A stretch of 5,789 nucleotides of DNA from Limnoraphis robusta CS-951 (lineage in GTDB: Bacteria; Cyanobacteriota; Cyanobacteriia; Cyanobacteriales; Microcoleaceae): assembly GCF_000972705.2 (NCBI RefSeq), contig NZ_LATL02000202.1, positions 7,698-13,486 on the forward strand, read 5' to 3'. Of the stretch, positions 1 to 5,789 are shown piece by piece. The stretch's first letter is position 1; every line of letters starts with the position of its first letter. The notes below the pieces were generated by a model. It saw only the letters and a list, made by a program, of their open reading frames with translations, was not told where the DNA came from and did no database searches. The position numbers were made by a program, and so were the translations under genes.

Positions 1-423
1 CGGGGATGTTTGACCTTTGTTAAATTGCGACAACACGGTGGAAAAAGTCGCCAACAAATTAAAACAAATATCTACAAGTCGTCCTGGCAATCAGGTATTA
101 TCCCCCAGATAGAATTGCAGCTCCTTTATAAACAAACTGGATATCCAGAAAAAGTCTGGGTCGAGCGCTGGCAGCCCCACACTACACTCTCCAATGTAGT
201 AGAAACCGAAATGAAAGAAATCTTTGTCATAGAAGGGATTTGGCAGGATGAGTTGGGGAGTTATCCAACTGGCAGTTGGCTGCGGTATCCACCCCATTGT
301 GCCTATAGCCCAAGGTCAGAGACTGGATGCCTTATTTACGTCAAAACCTATCCCGTTGATAGAACAAGATTTATCGTTGGAGAAGATTTTCAGCATCCTC
401 CTGAAACACTTCCCTTTACTTGA
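1..423 (+). CDS. ChrR-like double-cupin protein, 3' end only (5' end outside window)
   Basis: The frame is open from base 1, and its first residues read RGCLTFVKLRQ. This matches the closing strand of a ChrR-type cupin domain. The same motif recurs near the C-terminus as GCLIYVKTYP, so the protein has two tandem cupin domains and the window holds the tail of the first plus the whole second. The TTG at 10 is therefore internal, not the start. The second domain runs from about KTNIYKSSWQSG, through a core FVIEGIWQDELGSYPTGSWLRYPP, to SETGCLIYVKT, with TGA at 421-423. Known: ChrR cupins fold as a beta-barrel and often bind a metal through an HxH...E...H set; in Rhodobacter ChrR is an anti-sigma factor. 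Seen: the expected HxH position reads VVE and the later His position reads Tyr, so this domain probably lacks the usual metal site. No sigma-factor partner is visible. The family call is good; the function is unknown. Confidence 0.82.
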   Translation, partial: RGCLTFVKLRQHGGKSRQQIKTNIYKSSWQSGIIPQIELQLLYKQTGYPEKVWVERWQPHTTLSNVVETEMKEIFVIEGIWQDELGSYPTGSWLRYPPHCAYSPRSETGCLIYVKTYPVDRTRFIVGEDFQHPPETLPFT

Positions 424-544
424 TGCAGGTCGCAAACATCGATCGCTTTGGCTATTTGAGCGCGATTATTACTTGGTTCTCGTTAACAATCAGGCTGGCC
501 AGTTGAGAAGATATAGAGAACCCCGTCTCACAGCACACACTCAC

Positions 545-580
545 GCAACCCTAAGAGATCTGGGGCGCTCCTCGGGTTGC
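545..580 (+). other. Hairpin downstream of the cupin gene (possible weak terminator)
   Basis: GCAACCC at 545-551 is perfectly complementary to GGGTTGC at 574-580. The 22-nt interval between them can add a short inner GAG/CTC pairing. The hairpin lies 121 nt past the cupin stop. No U-tract follows (the next bases are TAAACAG), so it does not qualify as a standard intrinsic terminator. It could protect the 3' end of the cupin mRNA, form part of a Rho-like or unclassified end, or have no role. Confidence 0.4.
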
Positions 581-620
581 TAAACAGTGATCGCTAATTT
601 CACGGTGTCAAGATCTTTTA

Positions 621-660
621 AGTTTAAGAACTTACATTCATCTAGTTTAAGTTTTGTAAC
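621..660. promoter_or_regulatory. Direct repeat AGTTTAAG with TTACA-type half-sites
   Basis: AGTTTAAG occurs at 621-628 and again at 644-651, offset by 23 bp, close to two helical turns. Overlapping them are CTTACATT at 631-638 on the plus strand and GTTACAAA read on the minus strand (653-660). Known: RpaB, the response regulator controlling photosystem I genes in cyanobacteria, binds HLR1 elements made of two direct (G/T)TTACA(T/A)(T/A) units. Here the second half-site matches fully and the first in seven of eight positions, but they face each other instead of repeating head-to-tail. An RpaB role is only a suggestion; AT-rich DNA yields such matches by chance. Confidence 0.25.
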
Positions 661-744
661 ATTTATCAATGATTTTTGGTGGCTTTTGCGACTTAAAATC
701 AACTATAACCCATATACAACAAGGCTTATAGCTGCTTTTAATTA

Positions 745-831
745 TTGTTAACAAGCCATTTCCCCCTGACAGGGAAAGATGATATATCATTTAGATACAA
801 CAGCCCCTTGAAACGGCCCAGGGAAATTTCC
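745..831. repeat. Cluster of four short perfect palindromes
   Basis: Four exact palindromes lie within 87 bp: TTGTTAACAA (745-754), CCCTG-A-CAGGG (764-774), ATGATATATCAT (779-790) and GGAAATTTCC (822-831). They differ in sequence, so they are not copies of one operator. A longer pairing, CAGCCCCTT (801-809) with GAGGGGTTG (843-851, including G-U pairs), encloses the last one. They lie 190-280 bp upstream of psaA and upstream of the best promoter. They could be protein-binding sites or folded parts of a long leader RNA. No regulator is assigned. Confidence 0.45.
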
Positions 832-850
832 AAAGCTGTAAAGAGGGGTT

Positions 851-876
851 GAGTGTGAAAATAAAATTTTCCACTC
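851..876. other. 11-bp stem-loop / dyad upstream of the psaA promoter
   Basis: GAGTGTGAAAAT (851-862) pairs with ATTTTCCACTC (866-876) across a three-base loop. The eleven pairs are interrupted only by one bulged T at 856. It is the strongest local inverted repeat in the upstream region. The following bases, TTGTAG, are not a T-tract, so it is not a typical terminator. It lies 74 bp upstream of the predicted -35 box. It may be an operator dyad or, in a transcript from a distal promoter, a leader hairpin. Confidence 0.45.
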
Positions 877-949
877 TTGTAGTAAAGTAATAGGGAGTTG
901 TGTTGCTTCCTAGCAATTGTTAGTAATACATTAACTTTTGCGAAGGATT

Positions 950-979
950 TTGAAAAAGTTTAATGACTTGTTTCATAAT
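950..979 (+). promoter_or_regulatory. Predicted sigma70-type psaA promoter
   Basis: TTGAAA at 950-955 (one change from TTGACA) and CATAAT at 974-979 (one change from TATAAT) are separated by 18 bp. This is the best -35/-10 pair I found in the upstream region. Transcription would begin near 985-987, giving a leader of roughly 36-38 nt with the ribosome site near its 3' end. Known: psaAB in Synechocystis has more than one promoter under light control; a distal one may exist here (for example TATAAC at 704-709), but its -35 is poor. Confidence 0.55.
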
Positions 980-1010
980 TCACAACACGTAGAGTTTTTG
1001 TCATAGAGAG

Positions 1011-1017
1011 AGGAGAG
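1011..1017 (+). promoter_or_regulatory. Ribosome binding site of psaA
   Basis: AGGAGAG sits 5 nt before the ATG at 1023, within a purine-rich run beginning at about 1005. It is a strong Shine-Dalgarno match and fixes the psaA start, which also gives the family-typical N-terminus MTISPPE. Confidence 0.85.
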
Positions 1018-1022
1018 TCTCA

Positions 1023-3284
1023 ATGACCATCAGTCCTCCAGAGCCGGAGGCGAAGGTAAGGATAACGGTCGATAACGATCCAGTTCCTACTTCGTTTGAA
1101 AAATGGGCAAAACCCGGTCACTTCCGACGTGATCTAGCCAAAGGTCCAAATACCACCACCTGGATTTGGAACCTGCACGCCGACGCTCACGACTTCGATA
1201 GTCATACCAGTGATTTAGAAGATATTTCGCGCAAAATCTTTAGCGCCCACTTCGGTCATTTAGCGGTTATTTTTATCTGGCTGAGTGGCGCTTACTTCCA
1301 CGGCGCGAAGTTTTCAAATTATGAAGCTTGGCTAACAAACCCCACAGGCATTAAACCGAGTGCCCAGGTGGTTTGGCCAATCTTCGGTCAAGAAATTTTA
1401 AATGCAGATGTGGGAGGAGGCTTCCACGGAATTCAGATCACCTCTGGATTGTTCCAACTCTGGCGTGCATCCGGCATTACAAACGAATACCAGCTTTACT
1501 GCACCGCTATTGGTGGGCTGGTTATGGCAGGTTTGATGCTGTTTGCAGGTTGGTTCCACTATCACAAACGGGCTCCGAAACTGGAATGGTTCCAGAATGT
1601 GGAGTCGATGATGAACCACCACTTAGCCGGATTGCTAGGCTTGGGATGCTTAGGTTGGGCTGGACACCAAATTCACGTGTCCTTACCCATTAACAAGCTG
1701 CTGGATTCTGGGGTAGCCCCCGCAGATATCCCCCTGCCCCATGAGTTCATCCTGAACCGGGATTTAATGACCGAGTTGTATCCCAGCTTTGCAGAAGGTT
1801 TAAAACCCTTCTTCACCTTAAACTGGGGAGTATACTCAGACTTCTTAACCTTCAAAGGAGGTCTTAATCCTGTAACAGGTGGCTTGTGGTTGTCAGATAC
1901 AGCACACCATCACCTAGCCTTAGCTGTACTGTTCATCATTGCTGGCCATATGTACCGCACCAACTGGGGTATTGGTCACAGCATGAAGGAAATTCTAGAG
2001 GCTCACAGAGACCCCTTACTCATTGGGGGTACAGGTCACAAAGGTCTCTACGAAACCCTAACAACTTCTTGGCACGCACAGCTAGCGATTAACCTGGCAA
2101 TGATGGGTTCTTTGAGCATCATCGTGGCTCACCATATGTATGCCATGCCGCCCTACCCCTACATTGCTACGGATTATCCCACTCAACTTTCCCTATTCAC
2201 CCACCATATGTGGATTGGCGGATTCTTGATAGTGGGTGCAGGCGCTCATGGTGCAATCTTCATGGTGCGCGATTATGATCCGGCAAAGAACGTTAATAAC
2301 GTTTTGGATCGGGTAATTCGTCACCGTGACGCGATTATCTCTCACTTGAACTGGGTTTGTATTTTCCTGGGCTTCCATAGCTTTGGCTTGTACGTTCACA
2401 ACGATACAATGCGGGCCTTTGGTCGTCCTCAAGATATGTTCTCAGATACCGGGATTCAGCTCCAGCCGATATTTGCACAGTGGGTTCAACACCTACATAC
2501 CTTGGCGCCCGGTAATACGGCTCCGAACGCCTTGGCTAGCGTCAGCCCAGCCTTTGGTGGAGATGTCGTTGCAGTGGCTGGTAAGGTGGCAATGATGCCG
2601 ATTACATTGGGTACGGCGGACTTTATGATTCACCATATCCATGCCTTTACCATTCACGTTACCGTTCTGATTCTGCTGAAGGGTGTTCTGTACGCCCGCA
2701 GTTCTCGCCTGATTCCTGATAAGGCTGAATTAGGCTTCCGCTTCCCCTGCGACGGTCCGGGTCGGGGTGGTACTTGCCAAGTTTCCGGTTGGGATCACGT
2801 GTTCTTAGGTCTGTTCTGGATGTACAATTCCCTCTCGATTGTGATTTTCCACTTCAGTTGGAAGATGCAATCTGACGTCTGGGGAACTGTAGGATCAGAC
2901 GGTACAATTTCTCACATAACCAATGGTAACTTTGCCCAGAGTGCCATTACCATTAATGGATGGTTGCGTGATTTCCTCTGGGCGCAAGCCTCTCAGGTCA
3001 TCACCTCCTATGGGTCTGCCCTGTCTGCCTATGGTTTGATGTTCCTCGCAGCACACTTTGTTTGGGCATTCAGCTTAATGTTCCTGTTTAGTGGTCGTGG
3101 CTACTGGCAAGAACTGATCGAATCGATCGTTTGGGCGCATAATAAGCTCAAGGTAGCTCCAGCAATCCAGCCTCGCGCTCTGAGCATTACTCAGGGTCGT
3201 GCAGTGGGAGTTGCTCACTACCTACTTGGAGGAATCGTCACCACTTGGGCGTTCTTCCTGGCTCGAATCATTTCAGTTGGATGA
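1023..3284 (+). CDS. psaA: Photosystem I P700 chlorophyll a apoprotein A1 (PsaA)
   Basis: PsaA is a thylakoid-membrane protein that pairs with PsaB to form the PSI core, which carries electrons from plastocyanin or cytochrome c6 to ferredoxin. The 753 residues match the usual length of about 750-755. Family members have eleven membrane helices: six antenna helices, then five around the electron-transfer chain. Visible landmarks are the first helix near residues 71-95, the chlorophyll-binding HHH at 295-297, and the FX loop [12 protein letters not shown] with Cys576 and Cys585. His678 is the P700 ligand, Met686 the A0 ligand and Trp695 the phylloquinone-stacking residue. Thr741 is the residue that hydrogen-bonds P700, and Trp653 lies on the lumenal docking surface. 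Roles are taken by alignment to Thermosynechococcus numbering (offset two). The C-terminus ARIISVG is intact. Slight oddities are an unusual loop at 329-338 and a Cys in [10 protein letters not shown] where Ser is common. psaB follows after 166 bp. No far-red paralogue context is seen. Confidence 0.99.
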   Translation: MTISPPEPEAKVRITVDNDPVPTSFEKWAKPGHFRRDLAKGPNTTTWIWNLHADAHDFDSHTSDLEDISRKIFSAHFGHLAVIFIWLSGAYFHGAKFSNYEAWLTNPTGIKPSAQVVWPIFGQEILNADVGGGFHGIQITSGLFQLWRASGITNEYQLYCTAIGGLVMAGLMLFAGWFHYHKRAPKLEWFQNVESMMNHHLAGLLGLGCLGWAGHQIHVSLPINKLLDSGVAPADIPLPHEFILNRDLMTELYPSFAEGLKPFFTLNWGVYSDFLTFKGGLNPVTGGLWLSDTAHHHLALAVLFIIAGHMYRTNWGIGHSMKEILEAHRDPLLIGGTGHKGLYETLTTSWHAQLAINLAMMGSLSIIVAHHMYAMPPYPYIATDYPTQLSLFTHHMWIGGFLIVGAGAHGAIFMVRDYDPAKNVNNVLDRVIRHRDAIISHLNWVCIFLGFHSFGLYVHNDTMRAFGRPQDMFSDTGIQLQPIFAQWVQHLHTLAPGNTAPNALASVSPAFGGDVVAVAGKVAMMPITLGTADFMIHHIHAFTIHVTVLILLKGVLYARSSRLIPDKAELGFRFPCDGPGRGGTCQVSGWDHVFLGLFWMYNSLSIVIFHFSWKMQSDVWGTVGSDGTISHITNGNFAQSAITINGWLRDFLWAQASQVITSYGSALSAYGLMFLAAHFVWAFSLMFLFSGRGYWQELIESIVWAHNKLKVAPAIQPRALSITQGRAVGVAHYLLGGIVTTWAFFLARIISVG

Positions 3285-3291
3285 GAGTCTC

Positions 3292-3341
3292 CCGCTCAAG
3301 GGTTGGGGTCATCCTCAAACTGACTCTGACTCCTTGAGTGG
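3292..3341 (+). other. Intercistronic stem-loop directly after psaA
   Basis: CCGCTCAAGG (3292-3301) pairs with CCTTGAGTGG (3332-3341): ten pairs, one of them G-U. Inside, GGGTCA (3306-3311) can pair with TGACTC (3321-3326) around a 9-nt loop, stacking a second stem on top. The structure begins 7 nt past the psaA stop. No U-tract follows, so it should not end transcription. Stem-loops in such positions commonly protect the upstream message from 3' exonucleases or mark a processing site. The role here is inferred. Confidence 0.55.
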
Positions 3342-3386
3342 ACCATCCCAAGAGATCGCTCAGTGCGGTATTGGCGGTTTCCGTCG

Positions 3387-3427
3387 TTCGCCCAGCGTCT
3401 CCGAAGGAGATGGAGCAACTTCGCAAG
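3387..3427. repeat. Degenerate cyanobacterial interspersed palindromic repeat
   Basis: The segment from GTTCGCCCAGCGTCTCC through GAAGGAGA to AACTTCGC resembles, from memory, GC-rich palindromic repeats scattered through genomes of filamentous cyanobacteria (an outer GTTCGC.../...GCGAAC around GCGTCTCC/GGAGACGC). The left half is well kept, while the right half has decayed. The surviving hairpin is CGTCTCC (3396-3402) with GGAGATG (3406-3412), seven pairs including one G-U around a GAA loop. Only one copy lies in the window, so the repeat identity cannot be shown from this sequence alone. Confidence 0.45.
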
Positions 3428-3443
3428 AGAAGACGATTTAGTT

Positions 3444-3447
3444 AGGA
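3444..3447 (+). promoter_or_regulatory. Weak, close ribosome binding site of psaB
   Basis: AGGA ends only 3 nt before the ATG at 3451, shorter than the usual 5-9 nt and much weaker than the psaA site. The start itself is secure because [10 protein letters not shown] is the standard PsaB N-terminus. Purine-rich AAGAGAAGA at 3425-3433 may help ribosome loading. Confidence 0.5.
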
Positions 3448-3450
3448 CTT

Positions 3451-5679
3451 ATGGCAACTAAATTTCCCAAATTTAGCCAGGCATTGGCACAAGATCCGAC
3501 CACTCGGCGGATTTGGTACGGGATTGCCACAGCCCATGATTTTGAGAGTCATGATGGCATGACGGAAGAAAATCTTTACCAAAAGATTTTTGCTTCCCAC
3601 TTCGGCCACATTGCCATCATCTTTCTTTGGACTTCTGGCAACCTTTTCCACGTCGCTTGGCAAGGTAACTTTGAACAATGGGTTAAAGATCCCTTAAATG
3701 TCCGTCCGATCGCTCATGCGATTTGGGACCCTCAATTCGGACAGCCTGCGGTAGATGCTTTCACGCAAGCAGGTGCTTCTAACCCCGTTAACATCGCCTA
3801 CTCAGGTGTTTACCACTGGTGGTACACCATCGGAATGCGAACCAATGGTGATCTCTATCAAGGTTCCATCTTCCTGTTGTTGCTGTCTGCAATCTTCCTG
3901 TTTGCAGGCTGGTTACACCTCCAACCGAAATATCGTCCCAGCCTCTCCTGGTTCAAAAACGCTGAATCTCGTCTGAACCATCACTTGGCGGGTCTATTTG
4001 GAGTTAGCTCTCTGGCTTGGACAGGACACTTGGTACACGTTGCCATTCCTGAGTCTCGCGGACAGCACGTTGGCTGGGATAACTTCCTCAGCACTCTGCC
4101 TCACCCGGCAGGCTTGGCTCCCTTCTTCACCGGAAACTGGGGCGTTTATGCTCAAAATCCGGATACAGCTAGCCATGTGTTTGGGACTTCTCAAGGATCA
4201 GGAACTGCTATTCTGACCTTCTTAGGTGGATTCCATCCTCAGACTGAATCTCTCTGGCTGACGGATATGGCTCACCACCATCTAGCGATCGCTGTACTGT
4301 TCATCATCGCTGGACATATGTACCGGACTCAATTTGGAATTGGTCATAGCATCAAAGAAATGCTCAATTCCAAAGATCCCCTGTTCGGCTTCAAGAATGA
4401 AGGTCAGTTCAATCTGCCCCACCAAGGGTTGTATGACACGATCAACAACTCTCTGCACTTCCAGTTAGGCTTGGCGTTGGCTGCTTTGGGTGTAATCACT
4501 TCTTTGGTTGCCCAGCATATGTACTCCATTCCGCCTTACGCATTTATGGCGCGGGACTACACCACTCAAGCTGCACTGTACACACACCATCAATACATTG
4601 CTGGTTTCTTGATGGTTGGTGCTTTTGCTCACGGCGCGATCTTCTTTGTTCGTGACTATGATGCAGAAGCCAACAAAGGTAATGTGTTAGCTCGGATGCT
4701 CGAACACAAAGAGGCGATCATCTCTCACCTGAGCTGGGTGTCTCTGTTCCTGGGCTTCCACACTTTAGGAATCTACGTTCATAACGACGTTGTTGTTGCC
4801 TTCGGTACTCCTGAAAAGCAAATCCTGATTGAGCCTGTCTTTGCTCAGTTCATTCAGGCAGCTCACGGGAAAGCTGTTTATGCGATGGATGTTCTGTTGT
4901 CCAACCCGGATAGCATTGCAAGCACTGCATGGCCCAATCACGGTAATGTTTGGTTGCCCGGTTGGTTAGACGCGATTAACTCTGGCAAGAACTCTCTGTT
5001 CTTAACCATTGGCCCTGGCGACTTCCTGGTTCACCATGCGATCGCTTTGGGTCTGCATACCACCACCTTGATTCTTGTCAAAGGTGCCTTGGATGCTCGC
5101 GGTTCCAAGCTGATGCCTGATAAGAAGGATTTTGGTTATGCCTTCCCCTGCGACGGCCCCGGTCGTGGCGGTACTTGCGACATCTCTGCTTGGGATGCTT
5201 TCTATCTCTCGATGTTCTGGATGCTGAACACGCTAGGTTGGGTAACCTTCTACTGGCACTGGAAGCATTTGGGTATCTGGCAGGGTAATGTAGCTCAGTT
5301 CAATGAATCCTCAACCTACCTGATGGGATGGTTTAGAGATTATCTTTGGCTGAACTCTGCCCAGCTCATTAACGGATACAGCCCCTATGGAACTAATAAT
5401 CTGTCAGTCTGGGCTTGGATGTTCCTCTTCGGACACCTGGTTTGGGCAACAGGCTTCATGTTCCTGATCTCTTGGCGGGGTTATTGGCAAGAGCTGATCG
5501 AAACGATTGTCTGGGCGCACGAACGGACTCCTCTGGCGAACCTGGTTCGTTGGAAAGACAAGCCCGTTGCTCTGTCTATCGTTCAAGCTCGTGTGGTTGG
5601 TCTGGCTCACTTCACGGTTGGTTATATTCTGACCTATGCCGCCTTCCTGATTGCCTCGACTGCTGGTAAGTTCGGTTAA
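3451..5679 (+). CDS. psaB: Photosystem I P700 chlorophyll a apoprotein A2 (PsaB)
   Basis: PsaB is the second half of the PSI heterodimer and a distant paralogue of PsaA. It binds half of P700, the B-branch cofactors, many antenna chlorophylls, and two of the four cysteines of FX. The 742 residues fit the family (roughly 730-742). Visible landmarks are HHH at 275-277, the FX loop [12 protein letters not shown] with Cys567 and Cys576, and His662 as P700 ligand. Met670 is the A0 ligand, Trp679 lies at the phylloquinone, and Trp633 lies on the lumenal donor-docking side. These positions match Thermosynechococcus PsaB with an offset of two. The C-terminus [10 protein letters not shown] is complete and is followed by tandem TAA TAA. 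The gene has no convincing promoter of its own in the 166-bp spacer, so it is most likely co-transcribed with psaA. It ends at the intrinsic terminator 35 bp downstream. I see no truncation, frameshift or missing key residue. Confidence 0.99.
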   Translation: MATKFPKFSQALAQDPTTRRIWYGIATAHDFESHDGMTEENLYQKIFASHFGHIAIIFLWTSGNLFHVAWQGNFEQWVKDPLNVRPIAHAIWDPQFGQPAVDAFTQAGASNPVNIAYSGVYHWWYTIGMRTNGDLYQGSIFLLLLSAIFLFAGWLHLQPKYRPSLSWFKNAESRLNHHLAGLFGVSSLAWTGHLVHVAIPESRGQHVGWDNFLSTLPHPAGLAPFFTGNWGVYAQNPDTASHVFGTSQGSGTAILTFLGGFHPQTESLWLTDMAHHHLAIAVLFIIAGHMYRTQFGIGHSIKEMLNSKDPLFGFKNEGQFNLPHQGLYDTINNSLHFQLGLALAALGVITSLVAQHMYSIPPYAFMARDYTTQAALYTHHQYIAGFLMVGAFAHGAIFFVRDYDAEANKGNVLARMLEHKEAIISHLSWVSLFLGFHTLGIYVHNDVVVAFGTPEKQILIEPVFAQFIQAAHGKAVYAMDVLLSNPDSIASTAWPNHGNVWLPGWLDAINSGKNSLFLTIGPGDFLVHHAIALGLHTTTLILVKGALDARGSKLMPDKKDFGYAFPCDGPGRGGTCDISAWDAFYLSMFWMLNTLGWVTFYWHWKHLGIWQGNVAQFNESSTYLMGWFRDYLWLNSAQLINGYSPYGTNNLSVWAWMFLFGHLVWATGFMFLISWRGYWQELIETIVWAHERTPLANLVRWKDKPVALSIVQARVVGLAHFTVGYILTYAAFLIASTAGKFG
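4285..4292. repeat. HIP1 octamer (copy 1)
   Basis: GCGATCGC, the highly iterated palindrome over-represented in many cyanobacterial genomes, lies in psaB at the codons for Ala-Ile-Ala just after the HHH motif. It supports a cyanobacterial origin. Confidence 0.85.
5038..5045. repeat. HIP1 octamer (copy 2)
   Basis: A second exact GCGATCGC lies within psaB, in the codons for HHAIALG before the FX loop. No exact copy was found in psaA or the upstream region, where near-matches such as TCGATCGC (439-446) occur. Confidence 0.85.
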
Positions 5680-5713
5680 TAAAGCTCTAGCTGAACTTGC
5701 TTAATTTACATTC

Positions 5714-5742
5714 AATCCCTCGCCATTAGGTGGGGGATTTTT
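5714..5742 (+). terminator. Intrinsic terminator of the psaAB operon
   Basis: AATCCCTCGCC (5714-5724) pairs with GGTGGGGGATT (5729-5739) across an ATTA loop: eleven pairs, two of them G-U. The arm runs directly into a T-tract ending at 5742. It lies 35 bp past the psaB stop, so it marks the end of a bicistronic psaA-psaB transcript. No T-tract is present on the other strand, so it should act in one direction only. Confidence 0.88.
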
Positions 5743-5789
5743 GTTCGGAGTCGCGCTAACAATCGTCTCAGCTACTCACGGATCAGCAC
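5743..5789. other. Downstream tail with no recognised feature
   Basis: The 47 bp after the terminator contain no start with a ribosome site and no recognisable motif. All three minus-strand frames hit a stop shortly after the window edge, so at most the last few codons of a convergent gene could be present. Confidence 0.5.

Larger units (their letters stand above)
424..1022. other. Long non-coding region upstream of psaA
   Basis: About 600 bp separate the cupin stop from psaA with no convincing coding frame. The first part (424-583) is open in one frame, but only as an extension of an out-of-frame reading of the cupin gene, with no start of its own. From about 600 onward the DNA becomes AT-rich and regulatory in appearance. 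It contains direct repeats, several perfect palindromes and a sigma70-type promoter, each listed separately. I saw no tRNA, rRNA or CRISPR signature. Part of this stretch may belong to a longer psaA leader if a distal promoter exists. Confidence 0.75.

Noticed and set aside
248..583. 111-residue plus-strand reading frame overlapping the cupin gene end
   Set aside because: Its first half is the cupin gene read in another frame, it has no ribosome site, and the C-terminal part shows no recognisable family.
424..600. Possible tRNA or other structured RNA gene after the cupin gene
   Set aside because: There is no T-loop GGTTCGA-type motif, no acceptor-stem pairing and no anticodon arm; only one simple hairpin is present.
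919..938. HLR1-like tandem unit just upstream of the psaA promoter (GTTAGTAA, TTAACTTT)
   Set aside because: Placement would suit an RpaB site, but each unit matches only six of eight positions, both break the TTACA core, and the spacing is four bases instead of the two I recall for HLR1.
1398..1622. Minus-strand frame within psaA
   Set aside because: It is antisense to conserved PsaA codons, with no ribosome site or family resemblance.
1013..3291. The same 9-mer GAGAGTCTC at 1013-1021 (before psaA) and 3283-3291 (at its stop)
   Set aside because: It is short, overlaps the ribosome site in one case and the stop codon in the other, and has no target-site or mobile-element context. Chance is the simplest explanation.
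3199..3441. 80-residue plus-strand frame spanning the psaA end and spacer
   Set aside because: It overlaps the conserved psaA C-terminus out of frame and then runs through hairpin and repeat sequence; no protein family is recognisable.
3442..3678. Minus-strand frame opposite the psaB start
   Set aside because: It lies almost entirely antisense to a conserved PsaB region; it is most simply a codon-bias shadow.
1023..5679. Possibility that these are the far-red (FaRLiP) psaA2/psaB2 paralogues
   Set aside because: The sequences read like ordinary PsaA/PsaB, and no phytochrome, response regulator or other FaRLiP gene is next to them. Full cluster context is outside the window, so this is not absolute.
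5705..5712. Perfect single HLR1-type unit TTTACATT after psaB
   Set aside because: It is solitary, has no neighbour at the right spacing, and sits next to a terminator, where a promoter element has no obvious target.

Overview
The window carries the psaA-psaB operon of a cyanobacterium. These two genes encode the paired large subunits of the photosystem I reaction centre. PsaA has 753 residues and PsaB 742. Both are full length, and every P700, A0, phylloquinone and FX residue I checked is present. Chlorophyll-type PSI proteins, short AGGA-type ribosome sites, two HIP1 octamers (GCGATCGC) and a degenerate cyanobacterial interspersed repeat between the genes all point to a cyanobacterium. Protein wording recalled from memory suggests a filamentous (Nostoc/Oscillatoria-like) lineage, but I cannot name the genus.

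Layout. Positions 1-423 are the 3' end of a ChrR-like double-cupin protein whose start lies outside the window. Positions 424-1022 (about 600 bp) hold no convincing gene. They contain a hairpin at 545-580, a short direct repeat with TTACA-type half-sites at 621-660, a dense run of palindromes and dyads at 745-876, a good sigma70-type promoter at 950-979, and a strong ribosome site just before psaA. psaA occupies 1023-3284. The 166-bp spacer that follows holds a long stem-loop immediately after the psaA stop and a small repeat-type hairpin. psaB occupies 3451-5679, ends in tandem stops, and is followed within 35 bp by an intrinsic terminator at 5714-5742. The last 47 bp show nothing recognisable.

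How the parts work together. psaA and psaB are probably made from one bicistronic mRNA, starting near 986 or further upstream and ending at the 5714-5742 terminator. The two proteins form the heterodimer that binds P700, the electron-transfer chain down to the shared 4Fe-4S cluster FX, and most of the core antenna chlorophyll. The cupin gene looks unrelated in function and simply adjacent.

I found no new multi-gene system here. The parts most worth a second look are non-coding: the palindrome-rich psaA upstream region, the intercistronic stem-loop, and the degenerate metal site of the cupin domain.
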